Source of the DNA: Artemia franciscana
Lineage: Eukaryota; Arthropoda; Branchiopoda; Anostraca; Artemiidae
Direction: 5' to 3'
NCBI RefSeq assembly: GCF_032884065.1
Contig: NC_088881.1
Location: forward strand, 8,588,582-8,652,581
Length of the DNA stretch: 64,000 nucleotides
Positions 1-9,561 of the stretch are shown here, piece after piece. Both the position numbers and the translations under genes were made by a program. The notes beneath the pieces are model-generated. The model saw only the letters and a list, made by a program, of their open reading frames with translations, did not search any database and was not told the origin of the DNA. How positions within the stretch are numbered: position 1 is the stretch's first letter; every line of letters starts with the position of its first letter.

Positions 1-90
1 TGAATATATTGGGATGGAGGAGGACCGTGGGTGCACTGCTGTATTGGCCTCAGTTGACTTAGTGCTAATGTAAGTTATTAGTAGCATCAT
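1..90 (+). repeat. 3' end of RTE-like LINE (LINE-B)
   Basis: The first 90 bases match the last coding bases and tail of the LINE-B fragment that ends at 23948: both read LGWRR, then a GTAG-rich stretch, TTGGCCTCAG and a GTTATTAGTAG tail. Only the extreme 3' end lies inside the window; the rest of the copy is upstream of base 1. Confidence 0.7.
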
Positions 91-524
91 TTCAAATGCA
101 CTGACTGCAATTGATTGAAAAGATGAACTGTTAACAATGTTGCACTGTTTAAAAATATATGTGGAATATGGACATAACGAAGACTCTGATAATGTAACAA
201 TAGGTCTTGTAACAACTGATTCTACCTAAGATAATTTGAATTCAAGCTACAAGAAATAACTATTCCCTGCTTGGCCAGTCATCATATTCACTTTTTAATT
301 TTATGCATATAAAACTAACTTACAGTTCTGAAGGCATGCTGGGCTTGGAAATCTAACAGATAAAAAAAAAATTACGCAGTCTCCTATACTGTTTATGAAA
401 AGTGCATTTCTACATAGACAAAATTGATTGTAAAGTAAGTCCCATTAAATCTTTCCATAGATGTTTGTTTTCTGCAGTTCAGAATTTAGTTCGTGATATT
501 TGTTTTAGTCTCAAAGTTCCACAT
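91..524. other. A/T-rich spacer, nothing recognised
   Basis: No open frame of note, no RNA gene and no match to the other repeats in this window was seen here. Confidence 0.5.
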
Positions 525-665
525 TAATAATAGTAATAATAATTTATTTATAACCCACAAAGTACATTGAACTGTGGAGTAAACACACAAAAAAAGAAAA
601 AAACAAGACAAAAAACATAACAACATAAATAACATAGCAGCATAACGACATACAACATAAATAAA

Positions 666-2093
666 TTACATCCAATCAAAAAATGGCCAAAGAGGGTCAA
701 AAACACCGACCATTTGCCGAGTTTTAAAACATATATCTTTAGATAAATGTTTCAGTCGCGAGGGCGCATCAACGATGTCAAATTTAGAGACGACTGTATG
801 ATTCCGATACCGCCGAGGCAGACGCAGCAAATACTTGCAATACTTAAAATATCCTGAGCGTATTTTCTTTGTATCCTTCTTGCGAAGGAGGAAAGCAAAA
901 CCAGAAAGATAAAAAACAGCAGGGGCACAAAAACTAGAATAAAGACGGCATAGTCCATTTCGGTTATACCGACCACGATTTGGTGAAATTTTCGCGTATC
1001 CAACCCGCATACTTTTCAGCACGCTGGACGTAATAGCGGAGCAAGTAGACGAAAGTGACGTGGAAAAAGAGAGACCCAACCATTTAATTCTTGCTGAACA
1101 TGGTATAGTTGAAGAACCCAAGCAAAGAGGTGATGCTGGTGGAGGACTCCCAAAACACAAAAACTCACATTTGGAGGCATTAACTGAAATGCCTACTGTG
1201 GATAGTGCGGCTGAAAGCCGGTAGAAGTTGGTAATTAGACTATTTTTTGTCCTGCTAAGAAGCAGAACATCATCAGCATATGCAACGTGACTAATGCCTA
1301 AATCATCATTGTAAAAAATTGACGGTTGAAGACGTTGGAGACACGAAGCTAAAACACATTTAAAAATGCTCGGGGATAACACGGCACCTTGCCTAACGCC
1401 TTTTTTAACAGGAATATACTCCCCTACCGTACCATTCCACTTCACCATAACTGAAGAATTAGCATACCAATACTTAAGCACGGAAACAATATAAAGGTTA
1501 AGACCCGAGGCTGCTAGAGAAAACAAAGCATTTGAATGAATTACATTATCAAAAGCACTAGATATGTCAACAGTCAAAGAATACAGGGGACTTTTTTGAG
1601 CAACAGCTTGTTTCATTAGCCGACCCACAATATGGTGAGCTTTAAAACAGCCCATACCTTTTCTAAAACCAAGCTGGAAGGGTGTAAAATTGCACTTGGA
1701 GTTAATGGCCGGTAGCAGTACATATTCAAATAGCTTACTAACAAAACAAGACACAGTGATAGGACGATAATTAGAGCAAGCACTGGGGTCCTTACCCCTC
1801 TTGACTATGGGAGATATACAACCGGACAAATAACTATCTGGCACAACGGACTGTGCCAAACACATCTGAAACAATAATTGCAAATGCTTCGGCAGTTCAG
1901 GACAATCATAAGCAAAAAACTTGAAGCAAAGACCATCACTATCGAGAGACTCAGACGTATTCACTTGCATAAGAGCTCGGAGTATAACACCAGATTTCAC
2001 CGACAACACTTGAGATTGGTTGATACGAATTGGGAGGATTGAGTTTACAAGCTTTGTAAAATGATTTTGGAGATTAATATTAAATGAAAGCAA
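666..2093 (-). pseudogene. LINE-A reverse transcriptase (3' part of ORF2)
   Basis: This 475-codon frame encodes the reverse transcriptase half of LINE-A ORF2. Visible motifs are NYRPI (108-112), DISSAFD (176-182), GVRQGAVLSP (232-241) and the catalytic YADD (272-275). The C-terminal part is hydrophobic and ends at the 3' UTR. It continues the endonuclease frame upstream after a shift of reading frame near 2090. The catalytic motifs are whole and the frame is open for 475 codons, so this copy is not very old, but without a start, ORF1 or the endonuclease N-terminus it cannot be autonomous. The listed start codon is simply the first ATG after the shift. Confidence 0.88.
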
Positions 2094-3145
2094 AAATTTT
2101 TATAATGAGAAACGAAGTCACATAGCCGAAGAGACGAATTAATTGGAGGTGAACACTTAACACTGTTTATAACACGATCCCAGGATTTCTTGTCACAAGG
2201 ACCATCCCAGGCATTCAGTCTCGCTCTACGCAGGGAATATTTGTACTCTCGTTTGGTTTTCGGTTTTATTTGATGTACTGAACCAGAAGAAGGACGATTA
2301 CAGGCTATCCACATACGGAGCCAGAACTTAGCTTTTTGCTTAGCTATCTTCACTTTAGGATCAACTTTCCAAAAGGGATTGCGAGTAACCGTTCGCACGC
2401 ACTCGGAGGGTACAGCTGTTTTAGCGGCAGACTTTAGACAGAACACTATTTGCTGATAATACGAGTTGATATCTATCCGCGTTGAAGTTGTAGATACAGA
2501 TATTTGCAATAAGTGGAAAGGCACTTTAATAGATGATAATAACTGGGACAATGTCAATACATAAAGTGGAACATTGGTATTTTCCCAATTTAACTTTGAG
2601 AACCACTTGGGAGAGTTACGTTGCACAGAGGTCGCCATGGAGCAAGATAGTTGGCACGTGATTGGTAAATGATCGTCGTTGATTTTAGAGTCTTCCACAT
2701 GAACTATTGATGAAAGTAGAGTTGAATCTGACACAATTACATGATCAAGGTTGGAAGTAAGACCACCCCGATTGTGAATATAAGTAAATAGAAGATCTTT
2801 ATCAGCAAGATGGAATCCTCCAGGTAGTGAATCGAGAAAGATTTCAGATCGGTCGGAATTAGATAATAAGTCAGTGTTCATGTCACCGGCGAGAACCCAT
2901 TCGGTATTTTGTTTTGAAAGGTCGTTAAGTAGTGTTCGTAGGCGATTACATGCTTGTGAAAAACTAGACAATGACTGCACAGTCTTTGTATTACAGGGGA
3001 AATAAATGTTTGTAAATGCGGTATCACCACATTTTGTCGCTAAGATGTAAGCGTCGCTTTGCAATAATATAGGCTGAGTCTTGTGTCTGAAATAGATGGC
3101 CAGACCTCCTGATGGTCTTCCACGGGTTTTTTGGGCGGCTCTCAA
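2045..3145 (-). pseudogene. LINE-A endonuclease domain (5' part of ORF2, truncated)
   Basis: This 366-codon frame is the endonuclease end of a LINE ORF2, which nicks target DNA for reverse transcription. The motifs of the endonuclease/exonuclease/phosphatase fold are visible: GDMN at residues 87-90, NLDHVIVSD around 132-140 and DDHLP at 157-161. The N-terminal strand with the first catalytic residues is missing because the copy is truncated. The frame ends within a stretch that is also read by the start of the reverse transcriptase frame, so ORF2 has one frameshift near 2090. Copy 2 reads past this point in the same frame as this ORF, which supports a shift in copy 1. Confidence 0.85.
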
Positions 3146-3177
3146 GAAGGTATAATGGGTCCGAGAACGCTTTAGGC

Positions 3178-4765
3178 TATCAATAGGTTGTCACCTCCGC
3201 AATCCCTTGCTCTTTACACTATAGCATTTAATTGCTTTAAGAAGTAGAATTGTGGCAAAGAGTCAAACTTTAGCTTAAGAGCGAGCGATTGTGGAGGGGA
3301 CAACCCATTTCATATACGGAGTAATTTCTGCTCGTTTTAAGTTTTGATGTCGCTCCTTACTGTCAGTTAAAAAAAAAACGTTTTTTTATTTAATTTCTGA
3401 GCGTTTTTGAATGAATGCATGTTCAATTTTGGCCCTCTGTACATAAATTACTGAAATGAATTTTGTATATTAATTGTTTTCTTGGCTAAATGGCTTTCTC
3501 TTAGTTTTTATCAGACGATTTTGAGAAATAAGGGATGGAGAGTAAGGCCTAGTTGCCCTTCAATTCTTTGGATACCTAAAAAGGCAACTAGAACTTTAAA
3601 TTTTTAACGAACATTTTCATTAGTAAAATATATACGTAATTTATGAATTAACTTACGTAACGAACTTACATAACGAACTATATTCGTATGTTTTTATTGC
3701 GTATATGAGAGAGTTCTACCCTCGTCGATACCTCGCTCTTTACGAGGAGGTAAACCCCTCATATATACACAATAATTTCTGCTCGTTTTAAGTTTTAATG
3801 CTGCCACTGGCGCCATTGGTTAGTGCACGGTACTCATATGACAGTACAAAGTAAATCCGGGGTTGCTGCAATGGTGTTCCTCATTTTCAGTAGAAAAAAA
3901 CATTTCATATTTATTTTTTCATTGTTTTTATAAATAATGGTAAAAAATCCTGAGCCCTCTTCATTGAAAGTCTCCTCTCCCATGAGAAGTTTTCCATGGA
4001 GAGAACCTCCAACGGAACCGCCCCCCACCTCAACTCTCCCTCCCAAACCAAAAAAAATTCCCATGAAAACGTCCGTAAACTTCCCAGTAACCATTGCTCT
4101 ATGTAAACACAGGTCAAAGTTTGTAACCTACAACGCCTCCCACGGGGACTGCGGGGGAGTAAGTCGTCCCCAAAGACATAGTTATTAGTTATTTCGACTA
4201 TGGTCAATAAAATGGCTATCTCGGAATTTTGATCCGGTGGCTTTGGGGAAAAATGAGTGTGGGAAGGGTCCTAGGTGTCCTCCAATTTATTGGTCACTTA
4301 AAAGGGGCACTAGAACTTTTAATTTCCGTTACAATGAGCCCTCTTGTGACATTCTAGGACCACTGAGCCGATACGATCACCCACGGGAAAAAGCAAATAA
4401 ACACGCATGCGTCATTTGTCTTCTGGCAAAAATGTGAAATTCCACATTTTTGTAGGTCGGAGCTTGAAACTCCAACAATAAGGTTATCTTTTACGCTGAA
4501 TCTGATGGTGTGATTTTCGTTTGTATGACTTTTGAGGGGTGTTTTCTCCTATTTTCTAAGATGAGGCAAATTTTCTCAGGCTCGTAACTTTTGATTGGTA
4601 AGACTAATCTTGAAGATAGTTATATATTTAAAAACAGCATTGAAATACGATTTTTTGTATGTAACTATTGGTATCGAAATTCCATTCATTTAGTTTCACT
4701 TAATACTGATCTGGGTCGCTCCTTACTACAGTTCGTTGACACGAACTGTTTGTTGTATAAAATTG
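3178..4765 (+). repeat. R1 dispersed repeat, copy 1
   Basis: R1 is a non-coding repeat of about 1.6-1.75 kb seen in several copies here (this one; 18745-20330; 22376-24790; 44225-45970; partial at 42500, 55790, 60530 and 63480). It carries an internal inverted pair built on CGCTCTTTACGCTAAAG and ends with a hairpin (here GTTCGT...ACGAAC, 4738-4748) followed by TTTG. In this copy the 5' inverted arm is short and joins LINE-A. Short open frames inside it are not conserved between copies. The class is unknown. Confidence 0.75.
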
Positions 4766-4787
4766 TTCAAAGAATAAAGAAATGGTG

Positions 4788-5640
4788 ATTGCAAAAATAT
4801 TTGAATATATTCTGACAATGGGATAAAGCTATTTAAAACCTTAAAAAAGGAAACAAAAGTTTTAAACTTAGTAGAAATTTGACTTGATTCAATATTAATA
4901 CTTGCAGCTCAAAAAGAAAGCATCGTCAATCCTAAAATGTCATAAAAATGGGAACACCAGAGCAACACGAAATCAGGCTTACGGCTCAAAGAAAAAGGGC
5001 CAGATTAGGAATGTCCAATTTATGTCAACGAAGGCGTGTCGAGGAAAAACCAGAGCGACGGAAAACCAGGCTTGCGGTTGAAAATGAAAGTAAAAAATAG
5101 CAATGAAATATTTTGTAATATAAGGAAGCTTTCAATTCAGTAATTTGCAAAAGCGAATTTGAAGCTCTTATCAAACTATAATAAATTATTTAAAGAGTAA
5201 AAAACTGGTGATTTCAAAAATATTTGAATATATATTGACAATGGATTAAATCAATTCAAAAACCTTCAAAAAGAAAAACAAATATTTTGAAGTTTAGTAG
5301 ACATTGTTGTTAAAAATTGGACTTGATTCAATATTAATACTTGTGGCTCAAAGAGAAAGCATCATCAATTCTATAATGTCACAAAAAAGGGAACACCAGG
5401 AAAAAAACACCAGAGCAACGCAAAACCAGGCTTGCGGCGCAAAGAGAAAGGGCCAATTTAGGAATGTCCAATTTAAATCAACGAAGGCGTATGGAGGAGT
5501 CACCAGAGCAACGCGGAACCAGGCTAGCGGCTGAACGATAAAGTAAAAAAGAAGGGATGTCGTGGAATCTCTAGAACAACGCGACACCAGGCTTGCGGCT
5601 CAAAGAGAAAGTACCAAAAGAAATCGTGTCGATGTATTAC
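4788..5640 (+). repeat. Duplicated fossil coding DNA with PEQRETRLA-type repeats
   Basis: Two imperfect copies of one unit lie at about 4788-5095 and 5205-5545. Each encodes short repeats of the type PEQRETRLAAQRERA, QRRR, PEQR. Further copies of the motif (CCAGGCTTGCGGC on DNA level) occur near 5055, 5430 and 5590. Frames are interrupted by stops, so this is not a working gene. From general knowledge, tandem motifs of this style occur in arthropod transposon proteins, including Helitron-related ones, but the parent element cannot be named from here. The hAT element begins just downstream. Confidence 0.6.
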
Positions 5641-5642
5641 AA

Positions 5643-5657
5643 CAGTGGTTCCCAACC
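5643..5657 (+). repeat. hAT left terminal inverted repeat
   Basis: CAGTGGTTCCCAACC, exact reverse complement of 8010-8024. Confidence 0.95.
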
Positions 5658-5810
5658 TTTTTTGGTCCGCGTGCCCCTAGTCAATGCCCAAAAAGTTTGC
5701 CTACCCCTTTCTTGAGAATCGTTGTTTTACTTTTTTCTTAACTAAAATCAGATTTTCAAAAACACAAGATTTATTGTCCAATATGACGGTGCTTAAATGT
5801 ACGTACAAAA

Positions 5811-7721
5811 TCAATGAGAAACTTGAGGCTGCTTTTTTGCTAAAATATTATCAAATCTTGGCTCGATGTCACTAACGGCAATTATAAGGTCATTTTGTAC
5901 ACTCAGTCTGTTTCTGTGTTTGGTTTTGATCAATGACATTGCCGAAAATGACACTTCACAAAGGTAAGTGGATCCGAATGGTAACAAAGCAGACATGGCG
6001 ATGTCACTTAGTTCCTTGTATTCTCCTTTCACCTCCAGCCAAAACTGGGAAACAGTTACATTTTGGAATTTCAGTTCTAATGCGCGATCACTGGCAAGTT
6101 CGATCAGATTCTCTGTAAGCTTGTCAGTAAGACCAGAGCTTGAGGTCACGTCTTCAACAAATGGATTTTGGATCCAATCCTGCGTTCTATCTTGGTTCAT
6201 AATCGATGGGAAATATGACACAAGTTCATCTCGCAACTTTGTCAGATGCTCCCGAATACAATCACAGATTGTGTTGAGGTTATCAATTTCACTATCGTCC
6301 ACAAACTTGTCAAGGGTCGGGAAGACACTAACGCTGTTTCTTTGAACCTTTTTAAGCCAGAACTCCAATTTCTTGATGAAAGCACACATCTTCGAATTCA
6401 GGGAGAGTTCGTCCGTTCGGAAACCTTGCATTGACAGATTCAAGTCATTCAGTTTGTCGAAAATATCCGCAAGATAGGCCAGCCTGCAGACCCAGTCCTG
6501 GTTTTCAAAAAGTGAACTGAATGCAGATTTTTGCTTCAGAAGAAACATATGAACTTCTTGTCGAAGCTCGAAAAGTCTGTTTAAAATCTTCCCACGAAAC
6601 AACCAGCGAACTTCTGTGTGCAGAAGTAAATGTTGATGTTCTGAACCCATCTCTTGGCACAGCAACTTGAACATTCTTGAGTTCAGTGGTCGGGCTTTGA
6701 TGAAGTTGATCACTTTTACAGCCTCGTTGAGGGTCTCGTGCTGATGTGCGTTCATCCTTTTCGATGCAAGAGCTTGCCTGTGAATGATGCGGTGCAACCA
6801 CTTCACCTTTGGATTTTTCTTCCTTATCCAGGCCATGAGCCCATTATTCTTCCCTGTTAGGGCGGCAGCTCCATCACTGCAAACTGATAGACACCAGTCC
6901 CACAAGATGCCCCCTTCTGCGAAGAATTTGTCAATCACCTTGAATAGTTCTTCTCCTGTTTTTCTTGACTGTAGGTTTTGACAAAACAGAATATTTTCTC
7001 TTATGTCAGAACAATCTTGATATCGAACAAAGAAGATCACCTGGGCTTCACCTGACACATCCGTGCTTTCGTCAAGCTGTAACGCAAACATCTTCGTCAA
7101 CTTTATTTGCTCAATAACCTGCATGACAATATCGCTTGCAATGTCTTCTATCCTTCTTGAAATGGTATTGTTCGACACAGGTATAGACTGAAGGGCAGTA
7201 GCAGTTTTCGTGTCAAACATTATTTCACTGACTTTCACTAGTGCTGGTAATATCAGACATTCGGCGATGGTGTGCGGTTTTTTCTGTTTCGCAACAAAAT
7301 ATGAAACAGCATACGAAGCCCGGAGAGCCTTTGAAGAAACTGATGCCACTTTAGCAATTTCCAAACACTTACTAGCGAATGCTTCTTGTTTACGCTGGAA
7401 AAACTCTATGGGATTACCGACATGAGAAGGGTGCACAGTACTGAGATGCCGGTTCATATGCGCAGGTTTCATGGAACTGTTGGCCAAGACTTGACCACAA
7501 AGAACGCACTGTGCATTCACTGGATCAGACGTTGTCGCACTAAATCCGAGCCCTAGGTATTCTGACAAATATCGACGCACTTTGACCGATGATTCGTCAT
7601 ATTTCTTCTTCTTAGGTGCAGGTTCAGAGTTTTGGGTACCATCATTCGGCTTCTTGTTATTCCTGATCAGGAATCTATCCATCTTTGTTTGCAACCACAA
7701 TTCACGAACTTCGTGTTTCAA
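5811..7721 (-). CDS. hAT transposase with BED zinc finger, 636 aa, open frame
   Basis: The protein would bind the element ends and excise and reinsert it. An N-terminal basic stretch (PKKKK, about 36-40) is followed by a BED-type finger with C72, C75, H92 and H97. The catalytic core shows LDEST (216-220), CSDGAAALTG (281-290) and a TEVRW...GK segment in the helical insert region. The C-terminal hAT dimerisation region has TYLCEVSFSAM and KTKHRNRL. The layout resembles animal ZBED5/SCAND3-type hAT proteins. The frame has no stop over 636 codons, the usual length for this group. One oddity: the usual HCxxHRQAL motif reads HRIIHRQAL at 310-318, so the cysteine is replaced. Start: first ATG of the frame; a second ATG 13 codons later (MDRFL) also fits. 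No intron is needed. Confidence 0.93.
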   Translation of the reverse strand: MKHEVRELWLQTKMDRFLIRNNKKPNDGTQNSEPAPKKKKYDESSVKVRRYLSEYLGLGFSATTSDPVNAQCVLCGQVLANSSMKPAHMNRHLSTVHPSHVGNPIEFFQRKQEAFASKCLEIAKVASVSSKALRASYAVSYFVAKQKKPHTIAECLILPALVKVSEIMFDTKTATALQSIPVSNNTISRRIEDIASDIVMQVIEQIKLTKMFALQLDESTDVSGEAQVIFFVRYQDCSDIRENILFCQNLQSRKTGEELFKVIDKFFAEGGILWDWCLSVCSDGAAALTGKNNGLMAWIRKKNPKVKWLHRIIHRQALASKRMNAHQHETLNEAVKVINFIKARPLNSRMFKLLCQEMGSEHQHLLLHTEVRWLFRGKILNRLFELRQEVHMFLLKQKSAFSSLFENQDWVCRLAYLADIFDKLNDLNLSMQGFRTDELSLNSKMCAFIKKLEFWLKKVQRNSVSVFPTLDKFVDDSEIDNLNTICDCIREHLTKLRDELVSYFPSIMNQDRTQDWIQNPFVEDVTSSSGLTDKLTENLIELASDRALELKFQNVTVSQFWLEVKGEYKELSDIAMSALLPFGSTYLCEVSFSAMSLIKTKHRNRLSVQNDLIIAVSDIEPRFDNILAKKQPQVSH

Positions 7722-7754
7722 CAGATGACAAGATACTGAACTCGCTGAGTTTAA

Positions 7755-7818
7755 ATCGAGACCTTACGGCTATGGAGAAAAATTAGCATCGAGACCTTAC
7801 GGCTATGGAGAAAAATTT
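7755..7818 (+). repeat. 33-bp tandem duplication in hAT 5' region
   Basis: Two units starting at 7755 and 7788 share ATCGAGACCTTACGGC followed by TATGGAGAAAAATT. They lie between the transposase start and the right terminal repeat, that is in the 5' leader of the transposase. Confidence 0.9.
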
Positions 7819-8009
7819 GCGGGTTACTGAAAGCGAAAGTTTTGAAAATGAGTCTGAAATTACGTACAACGGGTTATGTTATCTGATTTTGAGGGAAATG
7901 TTGGAACTGAGTCAGAAACAAGTTTTAAAGATGTAGACTAAATTAACTTTGGGACCCTCGCGTACCCCCTGCGAGGGTTTCGCGTACCCCCTGGGGTACG
8001 CGTACCACC

Positions 8010-8024
8010 GGTTGGGAACCACTG
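8010..8024 (-). repeat. hAT right terminal inverted repeat
   Basis: GGTTGGGAACCACTG, exact reverse complement of 5643-5657. It is preceded by GCGTACCCCCT-type subterminal repeats from about 7960. Confidence 0.95.
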
Positions 8025-9378
8025 TTCTAGATATCAAAATTCTTTAACATCCGATCACCCATTCGTAAGATGCCATGATTTTCACGTTTTCCAAGAATTC
8101 CAGTTTTCCCCTCCAACTCCCATCAATGTCACCGGATCTGGTCGGAAGTTTCTGATCGGAATGTCACCGGAGTTTTGAAGTCCTTCTAAATATGGAATTT
8201 CATTAAAATACGATCACCCTTTCGCAAGTTAAAAATACCTCATTTTTTCTTATTTTTCAAAATTAGCCTCCTCCCCCCTACTCCCCCGAAAAGGGCGGAT
8301 CAGTCCAGTTATGTCAATGACGTATCTAGGACTTAGGATTATTTTTACCACCAACTTTCATCCTGATCCCTCCACTCTAAGCGTTTTCCAAGATTTTAGG
8401 CTCCCCCCAAGAATTCCCCCCATGTCACCGGATCTGGTCGGGGTACAACGACAACATACCCACGAAGACACCATAGATGATAGCCTAATTCAATATGGAA
8501 ACCCAATATCAGCAACGTCACAGACCTAGATGAAGATTTAGAACAGAACATCCTAAATCCTAATTTTATAAACTTAGGGATCGCCTACAAAGTAAGGTCT
8601 TAAACACTACCTCAGTCGATTGAATTAAAGATAATAAAAATAACACTGAAAATGCACAAGAGAGCGGGAACGGGACGGAAGAGCCGTAGTACCGGCGGTA
8701 CTTTTGTACTTAAACTGCTGGGGATAGGTGTTCAGGGTCCCGTGCTTCCCATTTTGTAAAAGCGTAAAAACAAGACAGACTTTACAATTGCTAAATTTTT
8801 AAGCAGCAAAAACACTTAAAGGTGATAGATTAGAAAATGACATTATATTAGTTCAATCAGTAAATAGGGCAAGGACACGAAAATTGTGATTGGTGTGAAA
8901 ATAATATACCAAAATAATAAGTGATGAACAATCAAAAGTGCCAACTAAAGAATTAATAGTTTAAATTAAATAAAAGTACCAGTGGTGATTTTTTATATAA
9001 TGTTGTACATTTTACACTTTATTGTTAAATACCTGGGATCAATTGAGAATTAAATATGACTGATAAAATTGTTTATAATTCAAATAGAAACAAACAATTG
9101 GAACCAGGTATTCTTGTCTAAACACAGTTAATGTCACGTGCTGTTGTTATGTAATTTTTTTTAGTGCTAGTTGCAGGATATATACAAGGTGTAGGAAAAT
9201 ATTTTTATAAATTATAAATAATCATTATATGGTTATGGAATTAGGTTAAATTTTTGTTATAGACAATAAGAATTAAAAATGCAATGTTTAAAGAAAGGGA
9301 TTAGATGTGATTGATGGGGACATCAATCTACAACGGGAAAGGGGATATGTAACATATAGACCAGCACCCCCCTCTATA
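8025..9378. other. No gene seen; weak 300-bp direct duplication
   Basis: TGTCACCGGATCTGGTCGG occurs twice (near 8127 and 8423) with similar preceding pyrimidine-rich text, so 8060-8450 holds two degenerate copies of one unit of about 297 bp. From 8450 to 9378 nothing is recognised. Confidence 0.5.
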
Positions 9379-9513
9379 AAATTCAGGACCGAATCTCTCA
9401 TTCATACTCCCTTAGAAATTCTTAAATACAGGACCAAATCTCTCATCCATACTCCTTTAGAAACTCTTAAATTCAGGACTAAATTTCTCAGTCATACCCC
9501 TTTAGTAAATTTC
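9379..9513 (+). repeat. Three 45-bp tandem repeats inside a short open frame
   Basis: Units start at 9379, 9424 and 9469. In the frame 9307-9561 each encodes 15 residues of the form K(F/Y)RTxxLxHTPLxxx, giving three copies in an 84-residue open frame. The frame is kept through all three units, but there is no similarity I recognise and no sign of a promoter or of splicing. It could be a small gene, an exon, or a fossil. Confidence 0.6.
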
Positions 9514-9561
9514 AAATTAGAAAAAGATTTAAAGTCAAGTCTTATAGAATCTGGAATTTAG

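Larger units (their letters stand above)
525..3190 (-). mobile_element. LINE-A copy 1, 5'-truncated non-LTR retrotransposon
   Basis: Reading on the - strand, an apurinic-type endonuclease is followed by a reverse transcriptase and a short 3' UTR that ends in an ATT/ATA-rich tail near 525-560. A second copy of the same family lies at 14285-17650 and confirms the boundaries of the 3' end. The 5' end stops at about 3185, where R1 sequence starts, so ORF1 and the first part of the endonuclease are missing. The clade is uncertain; the reverse transcriptase looks CR1/L2-like rather than RTE-like. Confidence 0.85.
5643..8024 (-). mobile_element. hAT DNA transposon, near complete, about 2.4 kb
   Basis: The left end CAGTGGTTCCCAACC (5643-5657) and the right end GGTTGGGAACCACTG (8010-8024) are a perfect 15-bp terminal inverted repeat, typical of hAT elements. 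A single long transposase frame lies between them on the - strand. Next to the right end are repeats of GCGTACCCCCT, and further in is a 33-bp tandem duplication. The right flank TTCTAGAT fits the TCTAGA-centred target preference reported for some hAT groups. The left flank TATTACAA does not match it, so no clean 8-bp duplication can be shown. Confidence 0.93.

Noticed and set aside
3834-4437. Several 65-98-codon open frames in R1
   Set aside because: They are not conserved in frame between R1 copies and lie on both strands; R1 is treated as non-coding.
5968-7425. + strand open frames opposite the hAT transposase
   Set aside because: Shadows of the transposase frame on the other strand.
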